A stretch of DNA of 64,000 nt from G963665975 sp963665975 (lineage in GTDB: Bacteria; Bacteroidota; Rhodothermia; Rhodothermales; Bin80), in NCBI GenBank assembly GCA_963665975.1, contig OY762508.1:930001-994000 (forward strand). The letters are read 5' to 3'. The notes beneath the pieces are model-generated. The model did not search any database, had not been told where the DNA came from, and saw only the letters and a list, made by a program, of their open reading frames with translations. Of this stretch, positions 26,157 through 35,700 are shown piece by piece (the stretch's first letter is position 1; the number at the start of each line of letters is the position of its first letter). The translations under genes and the position numbers were made by a program.

Positions 26157-27707
26157 TCAGCTTCCGGATTCGTCCGGCTCCTCCTCCGTGCTCTTCTCCG
26201 TTCTGATCATGGCTACCGTGCGATTCTTTGCATTGAACGTTTCCTGGGCGATGCGAGTTACCTGGTCGACGGTCACGGCGTCGATACGATCGATGCTGCT
26301 GAAGAGGTTACGCCAATCCCCGGTGACTGCTTCGTAATAGGCCAACGAACCTGCCACGCCCGAGTTGGACTGCAGTCCGCGTATAAGGCTCGCACGCGCA
26401 CGTGTCTTGGCCCGTTGCAGTTCCTGTTCCGAAATCCCGTTCTCCTGAATATCAGCGACGATGTCGTAGATCGCCTCCTCCAGCTCTTCGGGCGTGTGCC
26501 CCTGCGTCGGAACGGCGAAGAAAAGGAACAGATTGGCGTACTTGTCCCCGGGGAAATTGTTGAAAGCGCTCACCTGCAACGCAAGCTTCTCCTCTTCCAC
26601 CAACCGCTTGTAGAAACGACTTGTACGTCCGGTGGAGAGCACATCCGAGAGCACGGAAAATGCCGCATCATCGGGATGCAGGCTGCTTCCCTTGTGATAG
26701 CCGACGATCAAGAAAGGCTGGGACTCTTCCTCTATGATCACTCTACGCTCGGCAATCTGGGGCGGCTCAATCGTTTCGACGGGATCGGGCTCCTCCGCGC
26801 CTGGCATGCGCCCGAAATAGGATTCTGCGAGACGCTTGATTTCGTTCGGATCCACGCTGCCCGCGATAGCAATCGTCAAATTGTTGGCGCCATAATACTT
26901 TTGGAAAAAGCTGATCGCCTCTTCTCGCGTAAACGACTGCAAATCGGACATGTGGCCGACGACGGGTTCACCATACGGATGCGCCTTGAACGCCGTCGCC
27001 AGGAATTCCTCCAGGAGTCGTCCTACGGGATTGCTCTCCGTACGCATGCGGCGCTCTTCCATCACCACATCGCGCTCGATATAGAACTCGCGCATTACGG
27101 GATTGAGGAAACGATCCGATTCCAGCGTAAACCACAACTCGGTCTTGTTTGCGGGCAGGCTATAGAAGTAGAGGGTGGCATCGGAACTCGTTCCGGCATT
27201 CAATCCGGTGCCACCAGCGCGCTCGATGACCTTCTCGAACTCACCATTTTCGACCCACTCAGCAGCAGCCTCCTTACCCTCCTCGAATTCTGCTTCCAGC
27301 GCTGCGATGCGCGCGGTATCGGCCATGGCGCCTTTCCGGCGCTCCACCTTCAGCTGCGCATAGGTCTCATCGATCACCAGCATACTTTCCAGTTCTTTTT
27401 CGAGGTCCTTCGTCCCGATGGTGCGGGTTCCCTTAAACGCCATATGCTCGAACATGTGGGCAATACCGGTGATACCCTTGACCTCGTCTACGCCGCCGAC
27501 ATCGGCATAGGTATAGAATGATACCACGGGTGCTTCGTGGCGCTCCAGCACCACAAACGTAAGGCCGTTATCAAGCGTGAACTCGGTGATGTTCTCTTCG
27601 AATTGGCTCAGCATGTCCTGCGCCGATCCAGAGATGGTGACCGATAGGCCTGCCAGGAAAATTCCCGTGACAACCAGGAGCTGCTTGTAATACGATGTAC
27701 GCGACAT
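26157..27707 (-). CDS. Active M16 zinc peptidase (pitrilysin family), exported
   Basis: A 516-residue periplasmic metallopeptidase. The N-terminus (LLVVTGIFLAGLSVTISGSAQ) is a signal peptide. The inverted zinc motif is HMFEH (His84, Glu87, His88), with a distal glutamate expected in the LWFTLESDRF region. Between them lies an unusually long charged helical insertion of about 60 residues (from KDLEKELESMLVIDETY to ENGEFEKVIERAGG). The second M16 domain has LSTGRTSRFYKRLVEEEKLA, the M16 R-motif. It is the first gene of a two-gene operon with the inactive partner and probably forms a heterodimer with it to degrade peptides. Its leader holds an 11-base inverted repeat pair (27749-27847). Confidence 0.93.
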   Translation of the reverse strand: MSRTSYYKQLLVVTGIFLAGLSVTISGSAQDMLSQFEENITEFTLDNGLTFVVLERHEAPVVSFYTYADVGGVDEVKGITGIAHMFEHMAFKGTRTIGTKDLEKELESMLVIDETYAQLKVERRKGAMADTARIAALEAEFEEGKEAAAEWVENGEFEKVIERAGGTGLNAGTSSDATLYFYSLPANKTELWFTLESDRFLNPVMREFYIERDVVMEERRMRTESNPVGRLLEEFLATAFKAHPYGEPVVGHMSDLQSFTREEAISFFQKYYGANNLTIAIAGSVDPNEIKRLAESYFGRMPGAEEPDPVETIEPPQIAERRVIIEEESQPFLIVGYHKGSSLHPDDAAFSVLSDVLSTGRTSRFYKRLVEEEKLALQVSAFNNFPGDKYANLFLFFAVPTQGHTPEELEEAIYDIVADIQENGISEQELQRAKTRARASLIRGLQSNSGVAGSLAYYEAVTGDWRNLFSSIDRIDAVTVDQVTRIAQETFNAKNRTVAMIRTEKSTEEEPDESGS

Positions 27708-27748
27708 GTGGGGATGCCAAATTCGTGAACGGGCAAGGGTTGTTGCTA

Positions 27749-27847
27749 TTCAGGTTCGGGGTCACCCGGGTGGCAATAGTAGCCAAACGCCTGTGCCTAC
27801 TGCGGGTATGACTGGTTCCCGCATGGACTAAGAAAGCCGAACCTGAA
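27749..27847 (-). repeat. 11-base inverted repeat enclosing a 77-base folded segment upstream of the M16 operon
   Basis: TTCAGGTTCGG at 27749-27759 and its exact complement CCGAACCTGAA at 27837-27847 frame 77 bases that themselves contain TGCGGG/CCCGCA and other short complementary stretches. It ends 42 bases before the M16 start codon, so on the minus strand it could be a structured mRNA leader. It could equally be a small mobile-element footprint; no target-site duplication was seen. I do not recognise a known riboswitch consensus. Confidence 0.5.
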
Positions 27848-27993
27848 CCTATGTTGCCTCCGCCGGCGCCCCGGGTAACGAGGCATGCGTCGAAGAGAGC
27901 TCTCTCACTATTTTTCCGAAGGACTGTTCCTTACTGGCTGCAAGGCATCGTACGATATGTACCGATTCAACAAGTATTACTTCATGTAATTGT

Positions 27994-30201
27994 TCATACA
28001 AGACTTACACGAGTTATTCCCTGGTTAGTTGGCGCCAATTGGAACGACACAACGGATTCCGCCTCAGCCAAATACGCATGGACGGCCTCGCGAAGAGCGC
28101 CGGCACCCTTTCCGTGCAGGATCTCAACAACATGGAGATTGGCGGCCACGGCATTGTCAATAAAGCCTTCCACGGCCTGCGCGACATCCGGGACGCGACA
28201 ACCCCGCAAGTCAATGGACTTGCGAACATCGCCCGGCAAGGTGGCCGACAACCGTATTTTGCGCCTGGTCTTCGTGCTGACCCTGCGCACGCCAGATCGG
28301 TCGGTGCGCATCCGCATCGAACCGAACATGATCACGACCTCCGGACCGTCCAGCGCCACGACTTCCCCGCTGGTCGATATCCCGCTAACGCGCACCAGGT
28401 CCCCCACACGCAAGGGGTTCTGGTCCGGGCCCGCCCGCCGGGTCGCGGTGCCTGGTATTCTTCGCGGCGGTGCATGTTTGCGCTGACGCACGGCCTCACC
28501 ACCTGTAACATCCTCGGATGATTCGGGCTGAGCTGTTCGTTGCTGAAGGAATTGCAAGTGCCGTTCGGTCTCCCTCAAGCGGTCTTCAACAGCCTGATTG
28601 GCGGCTTCGAACGAGGCAATCAAGTCTTCCAGCGCCGTCTCGCGAGAACCCAATAGGTCCCTCGCGCGCTCGAGCACGGCTGGATCAAGCGCCATACGCT
28701 CTGCAATGCGAAAGGCATACGAAGATCCGGGCAGGCGCTGCCGGAAAGTATACGTAGGTTGCAGTGTCTGCTGATCGAATTCCATAGAACCATTCTCGAC
28801 ACCACGGGCCTCGTGCGCATAGGCCTTGAGAGCACCGTGGTGCGTGGTGACTATGGACCGTGCACTAGCCGCGGTCAGATGTTCCAATGCCGCCTGGGCG
28901 AGCGCTGCCCCTTCGGCGGGATCAGTGCCGGTACCAATCTCGTCGATCAGAATCAGCGCGTTGCCATTTGCCAGCGCAAGCATGCGTTGCAATCCGTGAA
29001 TCCGAGAACTAAACGTCGACAGGTCTTTCTCTATCGACTGTTCGTCGCCTATTTCGACGAGCAGGCGCTCGAACAAACACATGCTGGATTCCGGTTGCGC
29101 CGGCAGAGGGATTCCGTAGGCCAGCATAAGCGCAAATAACCCTATGGTCTTCATGGCGACAGTCTTGCCACCCGCGTTCGGCCCGGTGATGACGAGAGTC
29201 CAGGCGTCTGCACCGAGGTGCAGGTCCAGTGGCACTATGGCTTCTCCCCTCTCCCCCATGTGCGCCAACAGAACCGGGTTGCGACCGCCCTGTATGTCGA
29301 TATAGCCGTCGGTGTTTAGCCGGGGCATTACCGCATCTATGCGGTTCGAGTAACGGGCCTTGGCCTGCAGGGCGTCCACATGCGCCAGACACTCCAGGTT
29401 GGCGTGCAACGTGTCCAGGTGGGCACGAACCTGTTGTGTGGCCTCTCGCAGAATACGTTCTATCTCACGCTTCTCTTCTCCCTCGAGTATCCGCACCTGA
29501 TTGTTCAGTTCGAGGCACACTGCGGGTTCCATATACACGGTCTGTCCCGTCGCGGATACGTCGTGCACGAAGCCCTTAATCTTTCGCTTCGCTTCTGCCC
29601 GCAAGGGGATTACCATGCGCCCGTTTCGCATGGTCGGTTGCAATTCCGCAGCGTGCCCGTCATTGTGGGCCTTCTGCAGTTCATTGCGTATGCTAGCCCG
29701 CACCGCTGCCTTCTTCTGACGCAAAAGCCTGCGTATGCGCCGCAGTTCACCCGATGCGTGATCCCGCACCTCGCCATTCTGATCTACAACACCATTTATA
29801 TGCTCCTCCAGATCCTGCAACACGACGAGGCTGGCCGTCAGACGCCGCATCCGGGCATGGCCAAGCTTCGCAAAAGCCGACCGGATCCGCCGCATGGCGC
29901 GAGTGACTTTGCGCACAGCCACGAGATCCTGGCCCTCGACAAACGACGCTTCAGGGGCTACGCGGTCCAGTATTTCACGTACGTCCAGAAAATCCTCTAG
30001 CGGCAGGGCATCGCCCTGTTGCAATGCCCGCTGCATCTCGCCGACGCGCTCCAGTTCTACTTGCACAACCTCCAGTGAGCGCGCAGCCTGAACACGGAGC
30101 AGCCAGGACTCCCCTAGCGGGCCCAGCATGAGCTCGCACAACTGCCGCCGGATCACGTCGAAGCCGACCTTGGCCTCAACGGTAGATGGATAACACTCCA
30201 T
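27994..30201 (-). CDS. mutS2: MutS2 family ATPase/endonuclease
   Basis: A 735-residue cytosolic DNA-structure-binding ATPase involved in recombination control and ribosome quality control. The core and clamp helices come first; the ATPase has Walker A GPNAGGKTVAMK, Walker B LILIDEIGTGTDP and the following THHGALKAYA. A KOW-like segment (LRVGDLVRVSGISTSGEVV) precedes the C-terminal Smr nuclease domain with SIDLRGCRVPDV and HGKGAGALREAV. It lacks the N-terminal mismatch-recognition domain of MutS, as expected for MutS2. The start ATG at 30201 (MECYPSTVEAKVGFD) is preferred over an upstream GTG at 30210. It is divergent from the DUF885 gene. Confidence 0.95.
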   Translation of the reverse strand: MECYPSTVEAKVGFDVIRRQLCELMLGPLGESWLLRVQAARSLEVVQVELERVGEMQRALQQGDALPLEDFLDVREILDRVAPEASFVEGQDLVAVRKVTRAMRRIRSAFAKLGHARMRRLTASLVVLQDLEEHINGVVDQNGEVRDHASGELRRIRRLLRQKKAAVRASIRNELQKAHNDGHAAELQPTMRNGRMVIPLRAEAKRKIKGFVHDVSATGQTVYMEPAVCLELNNQVRILEGEEKREIERILREATQQVRAHLDTLHANLECLAHVDALQAKARYSNRIDAVMPRLNTDGYIDIQGGRNPVLLAHMGERGEAIVPLDLHLGADAWTLVITGPNAGGKTVAMKTIGLFALMLAYGIPLPAQPESSMCLFERLLVEIGDEQSIEKDLSTFSSRIHGLQRMLALANGNALILIDEIGTGTDPAEGAALAQAALEHLTAASARSIVTTHHGALKAYAHEARGVENGSMEFDQQTLQPTYTFRQRLPGSSYAFRIAERMALDPAVLERARDLLGSRETALEDLIASFEAANQAVEDRLRETERHLQFLQQRTAQPESSEDVTGGEAVRQRKHAPPRRIPGTATRRAGPDQNPLRVGDLVRVSGISTSGEVVALDGPEVVIMFGSMRMRTDRSGVRRVSTKTRRKIRLSATLPGDVRKSIDLRGCRVPDVAQAVEGFIDNAVAANLHVVEILHGKGAGALREAVHAYLAEAESVVSFQLAPTNQGITRVSLV

Positions 30202-30324
30202 GGTTCGCACGCAAGATCGCCGTTGTATCCCGATGGCGGTCCGTGTGATCCGTCATGGCCGACTGCAGTCCACACTATGGCGTATGTTGCTTGTGCCTCG
30301 TTCAACTTTCAGGAATCCGTGGTC

Positions 30325-32001
30325 ATGATTCGCCGTAGCTCACGCCTCTTCTTCCTCCTCTTTCTGACAGCAGCCTGCCGCTCCGAAGAGCCTGCACTAC
30401 CATTATCGCTGTTGCCGCCAGATGCGGAGCGTAGCACGCACGCGGAGTTGGTCGACTTTTTCCACGCGTGGAGAAATTTCCAGGCGCCGGTTATGACAGA
30501 GGGCATCCCGGACTATTCTCTCCAGGCGATGTCCCTGCAGCGTCGCACGCTCCCCGCCTGGCAAACGGCCCTTGCCGCCGTTGATACTTCCGGCTGGTCC
30601 GTGGAAGAGCAGATCGACTGGTATCTGGTATGGGCGGAAATGAACGGTCTGGACTTCGCGCATCGAGTGACGCGACCGTGGGCGCGCGATCCCGCCTTCT
30701 ACACGTGGTTCTATCCGTCCCCCACCGACGTTCCTGAGCGCGAGGGTCCCAACATCCATGGCGCCATTGAGCTGCCGCGCTACACGTGGCCGCTCTCAGG
30801 GCAGGATGCGGCCACCATTGCCGTACGTCTGCGCAGAATGGAAGAAGTTCTCTCCGCGGGACGGCGCAACCTGACGGGAAGCGGGAAGGATCTCTGGACC
30901 CTGGCCGTACGCTCGATGCGGGAGCAAAGCGCGGATCTGGAGTCGTTTGCCCAGTCAGTGGAAGCGGACTATCCGGATCTGGCCTCGGCCGCACGCGAGG
31001 CACGTCTGGCGTCAGAGGCTTTCGCCGACTGGATCACCGAGCAGCTGCCAACGAAAACCGGGCCATCCGGCTTGGGTAAGGATCACTATTCTTGGAATCT
31101 GAGAAACGTTCATCTTCTACCATATTCGTGGGAGGAACAAGTCGTGATCATGCGACGGGAGCTCGCCCGCGCCCACGCCGCACTGCGTCTTGAAGAGCAC
31201 CGTAACCGTGCGCTCCCGCGACTCTCCAGAATAGACACCCGGGAGGAGTACGATCGCCGGCTGCACGCCGCCGTTACCGAGTACATAGCGTTCCTTAAAG
31301 AGGAAGAGATCGTCCCTGTAAAGGGGTACATGGATGCCGCGCTACGCGCACAGGTAGGACGCTTCGCGCCGGCCGAAGGATTGCGCGGATTCTTTTCGGA
31401 GATTACGTATCGAGATCCTATCGTGATGCGCACCCACCATTACCATTGGATCGACCTTGCGCGCATGCGCGATGAAGCGCACCAGAGTCCTGTTCGTCGC
31501 ACTCCGCTTCTATACAACATCTTTGACGGTCGGGCAGAGGGAATGGCTACGGGCATGGAGGAAATGATGATGCATGCCGGGCTCCTGGACGATCGTCCGC
31601 GCGCTCGCGAGCTGGTGTGGATCCTGTTGGCGCAGCGGGCGGCACGTGGCCTTGGCGGCCTCTATCAGCACGGGCTGGAAATGACCTTCGAGGAAGCCAC
31701 CCAATATGCTTCCAAGTGGACACCGTGGGGCTTGCTCCCGGCTGAGGGAAGCACGATCCAGCACGAAGAGCAATTCTACTTGCAGCAGCCTGCCTACGGC
31801 ACGAGCTATGTCATCGGAAAGATTGAAATCGAGCATCTCATCGCCGAGTACGCCCGGCAGCGCGAAGGGCGGTTCGTGCTATCAGAATTCATGGAGGAGT
31901 TCAATCGGGCCGGTGTCATTCCGGTATCCCTGATCTACTGGGAGCTTACCGGAGACAAGTCCATGCTAGAGCGGGCTATTGGAGGGAGCGAAGGCTCGTG
32001 A
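30325..32001 (+). CDS. DUF885-family lipoprotein
   Basis: A 558-residue exported protein. The ATG at 30325 gives a lipoprotein signal (RLFFLLFLTAACRS) with Cys18; the open frame extends 34 codons upstream without function. The C-terminal half has DUF885 features: FDGRAEGMATGMEEMMMHAG, the alpha-helical RARELVWILLAQRAARGLGG, and the block PAYGTSYVIGKIEIEHLI. DUF885 proteins resemble gluzincin-type metallopeptidases, but I see no HExxH in this copy: the helix reads GMATGMEEMMMHA. The biochemical role is unknown. It is divergent from mutS2 with a 123-base intergenic space. Confidence 0.82.
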   Translation: MIRRSSRLFFLLFLTAACRSEEPALPLSLLPPDAERSTHAELVDFFHAWRNFQAPVMTEGIPDYSLQAMSLQRRTLPAWQTALAAVDTSGWSVEEQIDWYLVWAEMNGLDFAHRVTRPWARDPAFYTWFYPSPTDVPEREGPNIHGAIELPRYTWPLSGQDAATIAVRLRRMEEVLSAGRRNLTGSGKDLWTLAVRSMREQSADLESFAQSVEADYPDLASAAREARLASEAFADWITEQLPTKTGPSGLGKDHYSWNLRNVHLLPYSWEEQVVIMRRELARAHAALRLEEHRNRALPRLSRIDTREEYDRRLHAAVTEYIAFLKEEEIVPVKGYMDAALRAQVGRFAPAEGLRGFFSEITYRDPIVMRTHHYHWIDLARMRDEAHQSPVRRTPLLYNIFDGRAEGMATGMEEMMMHAGLLDDRPRARELVWILLAQRAARGLGGLYQHGLEMTFEEATQYASKWTPWGLLPAEGSTIQHEEQFYLQQPAYGTSYVIGKIEIEHLIAEYARQREGRFVLSEFMEEFNRAGVIPVSLIYWELTGDKSMLERAIGGSEGS

Positions 32002-32257
32002 ACATGCCAGAACCGAGCCTTATGCGGCATGTGGAATACTGTTTGGATATCCTGGCAATGGCGCCTGGCGGTGTACGCCCGGTGCTGGAGCATGCAAGTA
32101 CCTGCATCATGGAGCTAGGCATACTCAAGACCAGAATCCCGGCCAACCAAGACAGGGTTGGTTGCTTCAGCACGAACAAGACTCCATGGGCCTATATAAT
32201 CCGCTGCGCCCGCCCGACAGTGATCCCGTGGTAGCTATTCCGCTCGTCGCGCGAGAT

Positions 32258-32407
32258 TTAGGCGGCCGAGACGCAGAGTCGCTCGGCCAGCTCCTGCTGC
32301 GTCAACCCGAGCGCGATTCGCGCACCCACGAGCCAGCGCCCGATATGGGCGAGACTGAACAGCAGCCAGAGGTCGCCTCGCCGCAGTCGCTCGTTGCTCC
32401 TCTCCAC
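32258..32407 (-). pseudogene. Truncated XRE-type helix-turn-helix gene
   Basis: A 49-residue open frame (GTG start possible at 32407) whose end reads GRWLVGARIALGLTQQELAE followed by RLCVSAA and a stop. This is the first half of an XRE/HTH_3 domain of the kind seen in single-domain antitoxin-like regulators, broken off where the recognition helix should continue. The neighbouring frames do not pick up the rest. It lies next to the mutagenesis cassette in an otherwise empty 537-base region, which suggests old gene loss. Confidence 0.5.
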
Positions 32408-32538
32408 CGTTGGAAGAGAGAGAAGAAACCATATCAGACATCATCGACCCCGAAAACTAACCGTCTGCGAAAACGGCGTGGATCCAAATATGGGGTTTTG
32501 TACTGGTTCGTGTTGGCGGTTTTTGGAGAGTATGTAGG
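32408..32538. other. Intergenic segment, nothing recognised; with 32002-32257 forms the tail-to-tail gap
   Basis: The 537 bases between the DUF885 gene and the DUF6504 gene hold only the HTH remnant at 32258-32407. A 207-codon plus-strand frame crosses it but has no family-like sequence, and its start lies inside the DUF885 gene. No terminator hairpin with a T-tract was seen. Confidence 0.35.
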
Positions 32539-32790
32539 TCAGTCATGGATGCCTACGAGATACCAGGCGCCCTGGGCGCGGCAACGGCGGCAGATGAGGT
32601 AGACGCCGTGACCGGTTACCACCTCATAGTAGGTGTGACGGACTTCCCTGTCCCACCATGCGGTCTGCACGACCCACACACGCAGGATGTGTTGGATGAC
32701 GTAGGTTCGGCCCTGGCTACGGAGACGCCTAAATGCGAGTGGCCGCGCTCCCGAGCAGCGCACATGAATCACTTCTTCCAGATGCTTCAT
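32539..32790 (-). CDS. DUF6504-like small protein of the ImuB/DnaE2 cassette
   Basis: An 83-residue basic and aromatic-rich protein. The pattern HVRCSGARPLAFRRLRSQGR, then YVIQHILRVWVVQTAWW, VRHTYYEVVT and GAWYLVGIHD matches DUF6504, a small domain repeatedly found with or fused to ImuB-type polymerase genes. The start at 32790 begins MKHLEEVIHV; its first 62 bases overlap the 3' end of dnaE2 on the same strand, so it is the third gene of the cassette. Function unknown; a mutasome accessory role is inferred from position. The call rests on pattern memory and context. Confidence 0.68.
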   Translation of the reverse strand: MKHLEEVIHVRCSGARPLAFRRLRSQGRTYVIQHILRVWVVQTAWWDREVRHTYYEVVTGHGVYLICRRCRAQGAWYLVGIHD

Positions 32791-35700
32791 GGTCCTGGCT
32801 TGCAAAGCTGTCGCGCCCTCCTCCCATCTGTAGGTGGCCGCCGTACCCACCCAGCACCCTGGGAAGGGGCCAAGCCTGCAGGATGACGAGGGCGCGCCAT
32901 CGCCCCTGGGCCTGGAGCTGGCCCATGATAACCACGGCCGGAGCCCGCAAAGCCTGGTGGAGCCGGTCGACCTGCCCTGGATAGACGATGGCCTGCACGA
33001 CGCCCGTCTCGTCCTCTAGCGTGATAAAGACGACGCCCTTGGCCGTCGGCGGCCGCTGTCGCATGATGACGCGGCCGGCTACGCGCACTATGCCCCCGGT
33101 ATGCCGCTGCAGCTCCTGGATGGTGGTCACCCGCAGGGCCTTCAGCGCGGCGCGGGCGGAGGCCACCGGATGCATGGCGCTCGTGCCGGTAGACACAAGA
33201 TCCCAGGAGAGGCGCTCGGTAGCCGTAATCGGGGGCAACTGCGGGATGTCGTCCTCCTCGATGGCGTTGCCGCCGAAGAGTCGTGCGGGCGTTTCGCTGC
33301 CCGGCATGCCGTGGCGCTGCTCCAGAACACCGATTTCCCAGAGGGCCCGGCGCCGGTCGCCAGCCAGATCGTCCAGGACGCCGGCCCGGGCCAGGGCGCG
33401 AAACTGGTCGTGATCCAGCGCGGTGCGACAGTACAGGTCTTCCACGGACAGAAAGGCGCCCGCTGTCAGGCGCGCCCACTGTATTTCGGCGGCGGCCTCG
33501 GCAGAAAGGCCCGCCACCACGTGCAGCGGGCGCCGGATGCATAACGACCCTCCTTCGTCACGCTCCAGCGCATACCGCGCAGCGCTGTGCTGGACGCACG
33601 CCCGCAGCATGCGCACACCCATGCGCTGCGCCTCCTTTTCCAGGGTAAGCGCGTCGTACATGCCAGGCCTGTGCTCGAGAATGCCCGCGAAATAGGCGGC
33701 CGGATGGTGCTGCTTCAGGTAGGCGCTGTGGTATACGGTACGTGCAAAGGCGGCAGCATGGCTGCGGCAGAATCCGTATCCAACGTATCCGGATACCTTC
33801 GCGAAAACCTCCCGCGCCGTCTCCAGCGGAATACCCTTCCGCACGGCGGCGCCAATGAAGATCTCCTTCATTTCCGTCATCTCTTCCGGATCGCGGTATT
33901 TCGACATCAGGCGCCGAAACCCGTCCGCCTCCTCCAGGCTCATACCGGCGAATCTGTGGGCAATCTCCAGGATCTGCTCCTGAAAAAGTACGACGCCATA
34001 GGTGTCCCGCAGGATGGGTTCGAGCAGTGGATGGTCATACACGACGGCCTCTTCGCCGCGGCGACGACGGATGAAGGGATGCACCATGTCGGCCTGCAGG
34101 GGGCCGGGGCGGAAGATGGCCACCTGGGTGACAAGGTCCTGGAAGGAATATGGCTGATGACCTGCCACCAGGTGCATCTGTCCCATGGACTCGATCTGGA
34201 AGAGCCCCAGGTTGTCGCCCTTCCGGATGGAGGCATAGGTCTCGGCATCGTCCAGAGGAAGCGCATCGATCCAGTCGCCTTTCGGCATGTCCTCGCCACG
34301 TTCGTGCTCGGCGACCAGGCGGCTTGCCATGTCCACGGTGGCCAGCATCCGCAGCCCCAGAACATCGAACTTGACCAGGCCCAGTGCCTCGACATCATCC
34401 TTGTCGAACTGCACCATGCGCACGCCGTTGGCAGAGTGCTGGACGGGGGAAAACTGCCAAAGCGGATTGCGGGAGAGAATCATGCCTCCGCTGTGCAGTC
34501 CCAGATGGCGCGGCACGCCATTGAGAGAGGCCACGCACCACACCAGCGTATCCATCATGGGCGAGGCGCCGATGGCCGCATCCAGGTCACTTCTGAAGGT
34601 ATGGATTTCCCTGGTGGAGCGGCTGCGCGGGACGGCCTTCGAAATACGGCTCAACTCCCGGGCTGGCCAGCCCAGGGCCTTTGCCACGTCACGGATTGCT
34701 AGGCGGAGCCCGTAGCAGACGAGCGTCGCTGTCATGGCCGTGTGCTCGGGCCCGAAGCGCTGCTCTATCCAGGCGATGATTTCGTCGCGGCGGTCCGCGT
34801 CGAAATCGACATCAATGTCCGGCGTGCCCACGCACCCGCGGTGCAAGAAGCGCTCGAAGAGCAGGTTCTGCTCTATGGGGCAGACCGTCGTGATGCCGAG
34901 CAGGTAGGCGATGATCGAATTGGCGGCCGAGCCCCGGCCGGCATAGCGAATACCTCTGCGCTGCGCCTCTGTGATGATTTCATGGACGACAAGGAAAAAG
35001 TCGCACAGGCCAAGATCCGCTATCGTGGCAATCTCGTGCTCCATCTGCCGGCATGCGGCAGCAGCATGCGAGGCGTTGCGATAGCGCCGCCACAGGCCCT
35101 CATTGCAGAGCCGCCACAGCAGCGGCAGCGCCTGCGCCGGGTCTTCAAGCCGGGGTGCAGGAGGAATGAGACGGTTCGGCAGCAGGTCGACATTACAGGC
35201 GGCGGCAACATCGGCTGCGCGATCAAAAGCGCGCGGATGAGGCAGGAGCCTGCGCAGTGCGCCCGGGGCGCGGAGAAAGGCCTCGCCATTGGAGGGCCGC
35301 TCCGGCATATGGTCAAAGACGGTGCAGCCCAGGCGGATGCAAGTCATGAGGTCGTAGCGTGCATACGCCTCCGGCCGCGCAAAGCGCACGTCGCCACCTA
35401 TGATGGGTTCGACATGACATGTGGTGGCAAGCTCCATGAGTGCGCGCAAAAAAGCCGCATCCCGTTCGTGCAGGTGATGCCAGAGTTCCACGGACAAGCG
35501 GTCGCCAAAGATCGCCGCGAGACGGTCCAAGCACTGCTGTGCTGCAGACTGCGATATCATCAGCGTACGGGCAAGTAGCCCCTCACGCCCTCCGGTAAGA
35601 CAGAAAAGGTTGCCGGAAGGCGTCAGGTCATCGAGCGTGAGCGGACTCTCAAGGCTTTGCGTAAGAAGCTGACAGAGTTCTCCGTACCCCTCCCTGTTGG

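Noticed and set aside
26016..27521. A 501-codon plus-strand frame opposite the active M16 gene
   Set aside because: It is antisense to a gene with clear motifs on the other strand, its translation resembles no family, and such long antisense frames are common in GC-rich coding DNA.
31979..32602. A 207-codon plus-strand frame after the DUF885 gene
   Set aside because: Its start lies within the DUF885 gene, composition is Pro/Arg/Gln-rich without conserved pattern, and it is antisense to both the HTH remnant and DUF6504 gene.
33587..34702. A 371-codon plus-strand frame opposite dnaE2
   Set aside because: Shadow of a high-GC gene; the minus-strand polymerase motifs are unmistakable.
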